A stretch of DNA of 64,000 nt from assembly GCA_949825045.1 (NCBI GenBank), contig OX463818.1, forward strand, positions 36,472,906 to 36,536,905, read 5' to 3'. Positions 11,101-23,100 of this stretch are shown here, in pieces. The notes below the pieces were generated by a model that was not told the DNA's origin, did not search any database, and saw only the letters and a program-made list of their open reading frames with translations. The translations under genes were made by a program, and so were the position numbers. Within the stretch, counting starts at the first letter, position 1; each line of letters starts with the position of its first letter. The DNA is from Argyresthia goedartella (Eukaryota; Arthropoda; Insecta; Lepidoptera; Argyresthiidae).

Positions 11101-14100
11101 AAAGTAGACGCCCATGAAATTATAGTATTTTTAGATCCGGTGCATATGGTCAAGCTTCTAAGAAATAGTTTCCAATTTTACGGCGTATTAAAAGACGATC
11201 AAAATAATGCAATCAAGTGGAAATATATCGAGCAATTGCATGAGTTGCAAGAAAGCGAGTCTTTTCATATGGCAAATAAATTACGTTCAGCTCACATAGA
11301 TTTCAAAAAAAATGTTATGAAAGTCAAATTAGCGACGCAAATTTTTAGTAGAAGTGTAGCAACTGCTCTGGAGTTTTGTAATACAGAATTGAAAATACAA
11401 GAATTCCAAGATGTCAATGGAACTGCAAAATTTTTAATGGCCATAAACGACATCTTTGACATCTTGGATTCTAAAACTCACGGCTATGGTTTCAAACGAG
11501 CAATGAATAAAGAAAACTTTTTGGATGTTTGTAAAAGAATGGATGAGGTAAAACAGTATTTACTGGCACTTTATGTTCATGAAACGTCTCAAAAACCAGA
11601 AAAAAATGTTAAATTAGTAAAATCTCGCCGCTATACCGGATTTATAGGACTTTGCGTCTGCATCGAAAGTGCAAAAATATTATTCAGAGAATTAATAGAA
11701 AATGAAGCTATCCCAATGACTTACTTGCCGCTACATAAAGTGTCCCAGGATCATATAGAGCTTTTTTTCTGCAACGTAAGATCAGCTGGTGGTTGTAACG
11801 ACAATCCTACTCCTCGTCAGTTTGAGGGTATTTACAAAAAAATGTTGATCCACACTGAACTACAGCAGTCTGTTACAGGAAATTTTATACCTTTAGAAAA
11901 TATATCAATTTTAAATTGTTCCTCACTTGATCGCATTAACATGACGGTGGAAAGAAAGAAAAATAATGCAAAGTTCTATATGAATGATTTAGCCGATGAG
12001 GATAATTTGGCCATTGCAGTCCAAGAAACATCGTTGTCCATGTTTGCTGAAAACATAATTGAATACATTTCAGGATTTGTGGCGCGTTCGTTATGCAAAA
12101 GAATAAAATGCAGCAAATGTGTTCAAGGTTTAATATCATTCGAAGCAAAAAGAAATTCACTTATATTCGCCAGGGATGCAGGGGGATTGATATATCCATC
12201 TAAAATGGTTGTAACCATCTGCCGACGATGTGAGGTGATAATAAAAAGTAATGATAATTATAAAACGATCAAACCCGATAGAAGAGCCGCATTTCTGGTA
12301 ACGAAAGCCTTACACTCATTTGCTAATGAAGATTTGTTTCCCGTTCTATCGAGCCACCAATTCGATTACGAAAGTACGAACCACGTAGTCGACTTAACGA
12401 AATTGGTTATTGAAAAATATATAAACGTGCGATTGGCTTATTTAACAAAAAATCAAACAAGTCAACATCAAATTAGACGAGTTTTTACCAAGCTCATACA
12501 TTTTAAGGGTCAATAGTAATTAAAAAAATAGATTTACTTGTAATAAACAGAATGAAAAATTTTATTGGTGTTTTATTTATTCCATCGGACGACATATGAT
12601 ATTTGTGTTTATTCTGTGACTCGCCGACTAATAATCTTAAATTTTGAGAATGACAGATGCTTTATCGATAGAATGGGGTTATCCTAGTCTTATGACCCCT
12701 CTGTAACCCATCTGTCAAATAAATATCGATAGTAGTAATTATTTACTACTATCGATATTTATTTCATGCGGTCGATGGGCAACACTAGCGGTTGGCCGTC
12801 TTGACCTTGGAACGACCAATCGCGTCTCAGTGACTACATGTTACGCCGCCCTCACCCCCGCATTTTTGGCAGACTGTTTTCATGAAATAATTGTTTAAAG
12901 CTACGTCTTTAGGCTAGTTGGTCTGTGAGTGGATGTGAAGGAGTCGTACCAGGAAAGCTTCTCAATTATGTGTCAACGTCAGTTATGGGATTATAGAGAA
13001 GTTGAGATAAATCTTCAAATAATAAATGCAGACCTATAGTTAGACATATTTGGGTATATTGTATACTTTCTCGTGCATTTTGCAGCTGCAGTTCTCGGGA
13101 AGCTTGATTTGGTGAAGTGGAAGTGATGATGAAGATTTTTGCCACCTCAACTACTCAATTATAGGTATTTAACGGGATAGGAAACGATGGCTTAAATTGT
13201 AGTTAACCAAACAGGGTTTAATTTAAGTCGATTTTTTATAAAGTTTAACTTTTTTTTTTGTGTTGTCTATTTATGTAGGCACATACATTGCTTCTGACCC
13301 CACACTAGGATATTCTGAGACGCGGGAACAAGAAACAGTGACGTCACACAGATATTAAGATCCAAGAAATTAAGTTTTTCTAATTCCTCCCCAGCCAGGA
13401 TTAAAATCACTTGGCAGGCAGAGCCTCAAACCGCAATGCTACGGTGGCGCGCGGCGGTCGTCATCATCCTTACATCCTTACATCAAGAGAGTTAATCAAA
13501 CTCAATCTACTTAAATATTTATTTGTAATTAGGCAAAAATAGTGCAGTGACAATGGTTTGAGTTTAAAAAGGGCAAAGTGAAACTCCATTAACTCTACCA
13601 GTGCTTCGGAAATACGCCCGTCAGAGAAAGAAAATCTAAAGAAACCGTACAAAGAAACTCTACGAGGATGTCATTTCTAAAATCTTCGTCAATTGGTTTT
13701 TTAAATGCACAATGTACAATATAAAAATAATCTAATCAAACGACAATATAAGAGCATCGCATCTATAAGTGCCAGTAAGACGTCTCAAAATAACAATTTT
13801 ACAAAAGAAATAAATAAGAACAACAAAAGCACATGAAAGTCCACCCAAGCAGCAAACCGTTCACGATTATGACTTGTGCACCAGCCAACACCCCCCTCGC
13901 TATAATTGAGGGAGTGGAGCAACCTGCTACACATAATTTCAAGCATCTGTTTGAGAACGGCACCGCCGCTCGTGGCTAAATTATCCGATTCGTAAGCGGC
14001 ACCTTCGTCCGCACAGCACGGATTTTCAGCACTGCTGGGTAAACGCCTCTTCCTTTCCTCGCCATCCACTCCGGTCCTGAGTCTTTCGCATCCACCGCTA

Positions 14101-17100
14101 CGGAGTCTATGTCCATTTGGATAGTGGTCTGCCGAGTAGACATCTTGCAGTTTGGTTCTGTTACGGCTTTGGTTCTCCTTTCGTAATCTCTCCAGAGTAA
14201 TTACCATACAGATAATTTTAATATGAGTACAAATCACACACACACACATACCCGGGTTGGTGTAGTTGGAGTGCACGCCGTCGCTGCTCATCGCGAACAC
14301 GTCCGCTCCCCGCGCCACCTCCGCGCCGCACGCGCCGCACACCAGCATGCCGTCCTGTACACGTACACACACATGTTATCTAACAATATCAATCAATCAA
14401 TCAAATGTCTTTATTACTGTAGATATTTACATATACTTAGCAATCGTCATTTTTACCTCTTCTCTACATTGTACCACTGTGGGAGAAGTAGGGCGTAGAA
14501 GTAAACCCCTTCGCTATCGATTTAGAAGTGCTGATAGTGTGAAAATACGAAGCGAAAATGATTTGTTAATGTGTTCTTATGGTTTAAAACGTTACAGGGT
14601 CCTATGAAAATAAAGGTGAAAAAATAAGCAGCTATACAGCTCAGCAAGTATCCAGCTGAAGAGACTGGAAAATGGCATGTAAGTAACATAACACTACATT
14701 TACAGATTGATTTTTAGATCTCTTAAAAATTGGTTGTGATTAACTAATACAAATATTACAATATTAATTATTATAATAAATAAGCAGAAATAAATAATTA
14801 CAAAAATATTAACAGCAAGGTCTGCGTTGAGCCAGATTAACCCCATACAGTCCCGTCATTTAAGTATAATTATAATTCATAATTAAGATATATTATAATC
14901 TTGAACATTGTAATATCCCACTCGTCCATATAATGGGTATATTTTTAAACTTAAGCTAAGTAGTTTAGTAAACAACAATGGCGGATCAATAAATTTTCAG
15001 ATTTAATATCTTATGGATGAATATCATAGAATGAACTAATTAAAATTATTTGATTCTGATATTGATTGAATGAATATTTATTTATTTATTTATTTTTTTA
15101 TATAAGGCACATCAACAATACAAACACGAACACAGAAAGACAATATTACAAAAAAAAACAATACAAGAGTTTGCATCAATTATAGATGCGCACAGCATTG
15201 TCAACAATCAAATCATTTTAAAAACTACAGTGGTAAAATTCAAATTAATTGTTTTAAAAATATACAATAAAAGACATAAGTTATGTTATAAAACACAACA
15301 TAAACAAGAAATGGTTACACAGAAAATTTAAACAAATATATTCACAGAAAATTTAAATAAAATATTTAAACAAAAGTAGATAATGTAAAAAAAACGCGAC
15401 TATGTGCGTTGGCCAACGATAAGCTTGCGCTTGAAACACCCTATGCTGTTACAGAAGATATCTAGATTGTAAGGTATCCATATTTCATTATAAGTGGAAA
15501 GCATCCTCGTTAGAGGTGCGTGTTCGCCCAGGTTAGTTCTGAATCTAGGTATTTTAAAAGTGTCCAGACACACTCGCCGCGCGTTAATGCGGGGTACAGA
15601 AAGTTCTACCCTTTCTAGCACGTCTTGACATTGGACTTGGCCATTTAATATATTGTGTAGAAAGGATAGGTCAAGCATCCGCCTGCGATCAGATAAGGAA
15701 GTCATTTTAAAAAAGGAGAGCCTTTGCTCATAGCTGTCCTTATGACTGATCCCAGACGAGATGAAAGCAAGGTGCCTTGTAAATGATCTCTGGATGGTTT
15801 CTTAGCGCTGTGTGTGAACGTTATATACTGGGTTCCAAATAACACTGGCAAATTCCAGAATGCTGCGCACGAGAGCGTTAAATAGGCAGAGTTTAGAACT
15901 GATTTTCTTGAACTCCTTCGTGGCGCGCTTCAGAAACCCCAGCATTTTAGCAGCTCTGCTAACTAAGCTATCGTAATGCGGAACGAAAGTAAGCTTGGAA
16001 TCCAGAATAACACCGAGATCGCGAATCTGATCGACTTCCTCAATACTGTCGTTATCGATCCTGTAATTAGACAAGGTAGGTTTCTTCTTACGTGTGAATC
16101 GAATTAACTGGCATTTAGAAGTGTTCAGAACCATATTGTTGTTAAGACACCATTGGTGTACGCGTTCTAAATCATCTTGGAGTAAACGGACATCACTCAG
16201 GCAGTCTATTTGTCTATATACTTTCATATCATCGGCAAAAAGAGAGCAGTCACTATTCTGAATACAAGACACAATATCATTGACAAATAGTACAAACAAA
16301 ATAGGTCCCAAGTGTGAGCCTTGGGGGACACCAGAAGTGGCAATGTAGCTCTGACACTCATATCCGTTAGTAACTACAATCTGAGGTCTGTTATTCAGGT
16401 AAGAGTCAAACCACTCAAGTAATCTTCCTTGAATACCATATTGACACTTAAGCTTTTTAATCAGGATTCTGTGTGAGACCTTGTCAAACGCACTACTGAA
16501 GTCAGTGTAGACAGCATCAACTTGGTTTCCAGCATCAACACCCTCAACAATGTCTGTAATGAAGGCAACCAGATTCGTTACTACGGATTTTTTGTGCTGG
16601 AATCCATGCTGCCGCTTACTAATTTTGTAACTCGTATGGTCGCATAGCACAGGACAGGTCATTACTTCAAATAGCTTCGAAAATGCGGATAAGATAGAGA
16701 TAGGTCTATAATTTCGGACGTCATCATTAGCACCTTTCTTGTAGACCGGTACAATATAGCGCTCTTTTCCACTCGGAGGGAAAGATACCACAATGAAGAG
16801 ATGTGTTAAATATCAGTGTTAGCGGATACGATAATACGTTTGCACATCTCTTCAGAAAAATAGGGGGTATCCCATCAGGCCCAGCACCTTTGTTTTGGTT
16901 TAAGTGTTTAAGCGCTTTGAGAATAGCGTTTTCGCTTAGAACAATGCTGCTTATTAGCCTGGACTGAGGATTCCTGCAAACGGTTGACCCTTCATCATAG
17001 AAAGATGACGTGGTGCCATCATCTCGGCTAAACGTAGACCTAAACTGGGACGCAAAAAGATTGGCTACACCAGTACCGGAATCAGCAGAGTGATTCCCGT

Positions 17101-20100
17101 GATGCATGATTGAAGGCAGCGTATTTGTACCAGATCTTTTGTTTTTTACGTAAGACAAGAAAGCTTTCGGATTATGTTTAAGACTACATTCCACATTACT
17201 GATATATTCTCTGTAACGTAAGTTAAAAAGCTTGTCACAACGCTTACGTAGTAGTTCATATTCTAACTTGTCTCTGGGATTTTGGAACCTCCGGGCACGC
17301 ACTCTTAATTTATCCTTTTCACGGAGAAGCTTAATCAGATCTGTGCTGAACCAGGGGGGATAGGTTTGCTTTCGGGGTTTTCTCCTTGGGACGTACAGTT
17401 CAATGATGTCGTTTAATTTCTCATAGAAAATGCTTACATACGAGTCAACACCGCTACACTCTGTAAAACAATGCAGCCAATCTACAGTTCTAAGACTTAT
17501 TAGAATTTTTTCATAGTCGGCTTTAAAGAAGTTGTAGTCCGTCCTAGGAATTGGCGGCAAATTATTTTCTTTTTCACACTCAAAATGGGTGTAGATAGTT
17601 AATGGGGGGTGGTAGGGGTCCAACTTACTGATTATATGGTCCGGTTTAGTGACTTCGCAAGAGGAACTGCTGACAACTAGGTCTAAGATCTTATCTTGAT
17701 GGTTTTTTATCGCATTAAATTGGTGCACTCCTGTTAGAGACATAAAATCAACCAGAGCGTGGCCTAATCTATTTTGATACTTATGCGGTATTAATCTGTC
17801 GCTTAGTACACCTTTATCCACGGACCAGGATATAAAACTCATGTTGAAGTCACCCACCACCATACAATCATCTAGATCTCCCATTATATCCATAGTATTT
17901 TCAAGGTAGGTGTTAATCTCAGATATTTTAGGTGGCGGCGATAGGTACACTGTACCGATGCCAATGCGTTTAGGAAACCTACCATCCATTAAACTCACCA
18001 CAACCCATAAATCCTCACAACTGCTTTCCCAATTTTTCATACGTATGGAGTTTATAGATTTTTTTACGGCAATCAAGACCCCGCCGCCATCGAGCTTATT
18101 CGTAGTGCCACCTTCATCGCGATCACGTCGATAAATTTGATACCTTTGATCAATAAATTCACAATTATTAATTTCACTATTGAGCCAGATTTCTGTCAGA
18201 ATTATTATATCATAATTATGCTGTAGGATGTTCTTGTAAGTAATGTGTGTTTTAGATCGCATTCCCCTAATATTCTGATAGTATACAGAAGCGAAAATGT
18301 ACAGAGAAATTAATCAACACTGTTATTAAGGCTAAACAATAGAAGCTAAACTAACTTATTTAGAAATTATAGACTGCTTATCACAACAGCAGGTAAGTTT
18401 TCGGCTTTTCGCATATATATTTTGCCGTTTCTTACCCAAACAAACTTGTAGCCAATTTCTTTGGACTTAATCCGAGCAGCGGCGTGGAGAGATCTTCTTT
18501 CTGGAGTTAGGTGTTGAATAGATTGTGTTGATTCGGAACGCATTTATCACTTACGTTATGTATCCGGCGATCTACCGTAGGCGGTATAAGTGCAATTTTT
18601 TGGTCTGTGAACTTATTTTTTTTTTGTGATAGCTGTCACTTTGACATTAGAAAGAAAAACTTGTTTTCGGAGGTAACCTCGTTTGGTCGGGTTTTTGGAA
18701 TGCTCTGTCAAAATCATGTAATTTAGTACCCAGCCAACAGCAATCAAGATGCGTGATTGTAAGCAAAGGATGAGGCGGACCCGCGAGTGTATTCGTAGTG
18801 ATATTTGAACATAACGTATTTAAGAGTCTCTGTATGAACCTCGCTCGAGCAGTGTTGTTCGTCAACGCTAGAATTGAGTAGAAAGGTGTGTGTCCCTTGC
18901 TTGACTGTCGGCAAGGTTGACTCTGGAGAACTTCCTTCGACGGAGAATTGTTATTTTCACGGGCGCGCGCGTCCGGCATTTTCGACGGGAGATGGGAACG
19001 TCAACGCAGTAAGACGCACATAGGTATTTGTAAGTTTAGCTCGGTGAATCGCCGACGTTCGTTGGAGTTTGTTTCAGGCTAGCTAATGGGTCTAGCTAAC
19101 GAATTCAATTGTTCGATCTTCCACCAGGGCCGGACTCCGACTAGGGGAGTCTGAGTCCGGCCCTGATGGAAGATCGAACAATTGAATTCGTATTTATCAG
19201 CGAACGAAAAATAACATTCACCGGTATTAACGATATGGTTTAATAATAATTATCGATCTATCTTTGTTTAACAGTTTGTTAGTTGCTGTGAAACCTCACC
19301 TAGCCGAACCAACTGAATAGGTTGACAGGATAAGTCTATAAATGAATACTAGACGAACGTCAAAAATATTATTTAGATAAATTTTAAACAAAAACATGTT
19401 TCAAAACATTCACTGTATTGTCAAAATCATCCTACTCCTGACCCATATTTTCAATTTTGCGATTGTATTGCCGTCGCTTATAAGACTATCCCTAAAACGA
19501 ACGAACGAACGAAACTCGTCGTGTCGTTCTGATGAGCCGTGTGCAGGAATTTCGTCAAATACGATTTTTCCTTAAAAATTTAGTTAAAAGGACAATTTAA
19601 AGCAATTTTCGGCGGTATTTAATGCGTGGGTGTTAAAAATAGTGTCTATAAGTTATTGTCATAAGCTACGTTGCGTAATCATTTCGGAATGTCGTAAAAT
19701 GTGATCTTTGTTTACTACTCAGCTCAAATATAAAACAACCACCTTAATTACAATGTACCGTAATTACAGCGATGGCTGTTCCGCAAAACGCAGAATTTAA
19801 TTACTGGCTAAACTTGGGCGCAACTGCTCCCCCCTCGTGAGGTGAAGGTTGCTAGTACGGACACAATGTCGAATTTATCCGCGGAATTAGTAAAAATGTT
19901 AATCAAAAAGTTCCAAGAACCGATAGAACGTAAGTTGTGTGAGCTAGAAGCTGCTATCGCGTGTCTAGGAGCAGAAAAAGTAGGCATAAGAAATGCTACA
20001 AAGCAGAATACTGCGGCCGCCATGACACCCCAAGCAACCCAACCGCCACCGATGATTGCCGAACGAAAAAAGCTGATGACGAATGAGCCTTCACGACGTG

Positions 20101-23100
20101 CATCAACATCCTCACGAGTTGTACTACATGGCCCAATCACAGCTCGTGAGCATCGTGCCAGCGCACGAGTCAAACCGCCTCAGCACCAACTCGCGACCGC
20201 TAAACCGGAGCCGTCGGCGAATGCAGCAGCGCAAGGAGTGAAGACGGCGGCTGCTGACATCGTTCGGAAGTCTCTTTCTACACATCCGAACACGATTGAT
20301 ATTGTTGATGACGTTATAAAAACGATAGAGACCCTAACTCCAATTAACGATAATATGACCCCAAGACAGATTCTTGCAGAAAAAGATAAATGGCAAGTAG
20401 TACAGAAACGCGGACGACGTCGTAACACTAGGTCCAGTGTTATCTGCGGGACCGGCTGTGATGACCCGAATCTACAGACGGTAGAACGGACTAAAAAGAT
20501 ACATGCTTCTTTCTTACATCCAGAAACCACAGCAGAGTCCATGCTAGCCTACTTAGAGAAAAAGCAGCCTTCAAGAAGCTACAAAGTGGAAAAGCTTGAG
20601 CTCAAACAACACCAGTACTACGTGTAATTTGCTATATCAATCACTACGAGCAAATTCGACTTCATTATGAAACCGGACAACTGGCCGCCGAGGACCGAGG
20701 TTACGCGCCGCTCGCCGCTCGTCCCCTGACTCCAGCTCCCCGAGGAGACCCGGCCGCAGACCCCGAGCCGGCGACAGTGCAACCCCACAACTACATGCAA
20801 CTAGTAAACAAAACACCATTACCATTGCCTTGCGTGCACACCACACTTTGTGCTTGCCAGCACACCCTCATACACGTCAGTAGACCACCTCGCTCGTCCA
20901 CACACTTGTCAGTTGTACAGCGCATTGTATGTCTATATGGATCTACGGTTTCGGCGCAGTAATGCCATCTGTTGGTCGTCAACGACACCGGAGTCGTTCA
21001 TATCCGTGGCGTCATTATGGCGCTGTGAGGTTATAGCATTTACGGTCCACAAATAGTGTGGCCGGGTTACACTAGAGAAATAAAACAGGGCGCCACTAGG
21101 GCTGAAGCAAAAAATAAACATAATTATTGGCCATACATCTCAACGTGTAAGAAATTCCACGTCAGCCAAAAACGTTAGATGTTAATTTATATCTTTGGCC
21201 CAGTAACGCCACCTGTCGGCCGCCCCGCACACTGCTTCCTACCTTGTCCCTCGCGAGCTGGTGCGCCATGCGCAGGCGCAGCAGCGCGTCGTCGCAGCGG
21301 AACAAGCGCAGGCGGTCGCACGCCGGTAGCACCAGGTTCGACGACACCCAGTACGAGAGCGGGACGGCCTCTGATGGGAGAACTGCCGCTGTACGAGAGA
21401 GAGAGAGATGGGAGATTAATAATTAATTTATTACTATAGATATTTTCATGTACTTAGCAATCGTCATTTTTTGCCTCTTCTCTACATTGGACCACTGTGG
21501 GAGAAGAGGGCGTAGATCATACCACAGATTGAGTTTTAGATCTCTTTTAAAAATAGTTTGTGCTTAACTAACACAAATTTTACAATATTAATTATTATAA
21601 TTAATAAGCAGGAATTTGATACACTTGTTTTTACCAGCGTTTAACAATAAATTATTAACACTGAACCAATTCAAGGTTGAATACAATACTCCATAATATC
21701 ATCAAAATCTTCTTTTTGTCTTTCAATTTTGAAGACCAGTCAAGTATCAACAGCAAAAAACACTATGCCAGGTAATTACTCCATCATGAAAGGCAGATCG
21801 TTAATAAGGAATAACCAGTAATAAGAAAGGGCCTAATATGGAATCTTGTGGAACGCAATTTTTTAGATCCGATCCATCAGATTTAACGCCGTTGACTTCT
21901 GCCTTTTGAATTCTATTGTATAACCTCTTGAATACCACCGGCGTTACGTAACGCCTCTTGAATACCACCGGCGTTACGTAACGCCACTTTTCCGTTACAG
22001 ATTTTAAAATTTATTACCATGTCATAAGGTTCAAAATCGCTTAGGTATGATCTTAGTAGATCCAACGCTTTATTTCTAACTCCGTAATGATTTAATTTCA
22101 TTAGTAGAGCATGCATGATCAACACATCAAATGCCTTAGACATATCGCAAAAAAGTGCGATAGCATCCTGTGCGGCCACCCATGCATGCATGTGTATTTG
22201 TAAAAATATCTATTGAATATTGAATCTTGACTCTGAGGGTAGTCATGGGATAGCTTTGTCTAAAAAGTAGGGCGGTGACGGAACGGTAGCCGGAGGAAGT
22301 GCCTAGAGTAGACCAAAAGGCAGACTACCCACATCTTCAAAACGAATGGGCATCAGTGGATGAGGTTAGATAGCGCCGGAGAGGAGGCCTTCACTCAACA
22401 GTGGGTCAGGAGGCTGGATAAGCAGACTCTAAGGCTGATGGTAAATGAGGTGTTGCTCACAGACGCCTCTGTTGGCGAAGTAGCGCTGCAGCTGGTCGCG
22501 CAGCCGCTCGTAGTCGACCGAGGCGTACACCCAGGGCGGCCAGGGAGTCGCCGCCGCGTCCATCGAGCGGATCATGTCGCCCACGCTGCGGATCGTTTCA
22601 TCTTAGTCAAATATACAATTCTGAGGTCTTTAACTAAACAGCTGCTTCGTCAGTTAGAGCGAAGAGGTCTGAGAAGTCGTCATGTTATTTATTTTATGGT
22701 ATTCTAGAAGTATGTGAACCCAGAACGATGATGATACATGAACGTCGATGCATCTATACATTGGGCCCTTTAAAAGTTATCGTACGACACTGATAATAAG
22801 GGACAGAGCTCGTGACAGAAGACGTCAACCGAGAAGGGGGTTTCCTCCTGTTACAGAAAATGGAGAAGCTATTGAATAACTAGCAACAACTGTGCATCTG
22901 TCACCCCATATGTGAATGGGGGTGACACTAAATTATATAACATTTTAATTAATGGTAAGGTTAGTCTAGTCTATCATTAATGAATGTTCCTCCTGAAATC
23001 TCACCGCGTGTTCAGTCCGTCTCCCTCTACCCCCTCTCCCGGCGGGTGGTCAGGCTGCAGCAGCAGGGCGCGGCTGCGCCGGCGCAGGCGGTCGAGCGAG

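Larger units (their letters stand above)
8632..12927 (+). mobile_element. P element, 4.3 kb, with inverted repeats and 8-base target duplication
   Basis: The ends carry a perfect 24-base inverted repeat: CACAGACCAACTAGCCTAAA... at 8632-8655 and its reverse complement at 12904-12927. The flanks are a perfect 8-base duplication, AGTGGATG, at 8624-8631 and 12928-12935, the length expected for P elements. The interior carries a THAP-domain transposase gene on the plus strand with four introns. The element lies in cereblon intron 8, in the opposite orientation to the gene. Confidence 0.93.
15075..18560 (-). mobile_element. Non-LTR retrotransposon (LINE), 5' truncated
   Basis: On the minus strand a short ORF1 remnant (18367-18543) is followed by endonuclease and reverse transcriptase coding (18262 to 15400), a 3' UTR, and a tail of (AAAT)n at about 15075-15105. 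The order and motifs are those of a Jockey/CR1-type LINE inserted in cereblon intron 7. Confidence 0.88.

Noticed and set aside
13380..13470. Second SINE with B-box-like ggtttgaggctc on the minus strand
   Set aside because: The match to the B box is weak and no A box is convincing.
13785..14372. Single 195-codon minus-strand protein
   Set aside because: Only its first part is real coding sequence (cereblon exon 8); the rest reads through a donor site and a CA repeat.
18647..18979. 110-codon minus-strand frame
   Set aside because: No recognisable domain, no splice context with cereblon, and intronic position; kept as unexplained.
20180..20542. 120-codon minus-strand frame
   Set aside because: Shadow of the LINE ORF1 coded on the plus strand.
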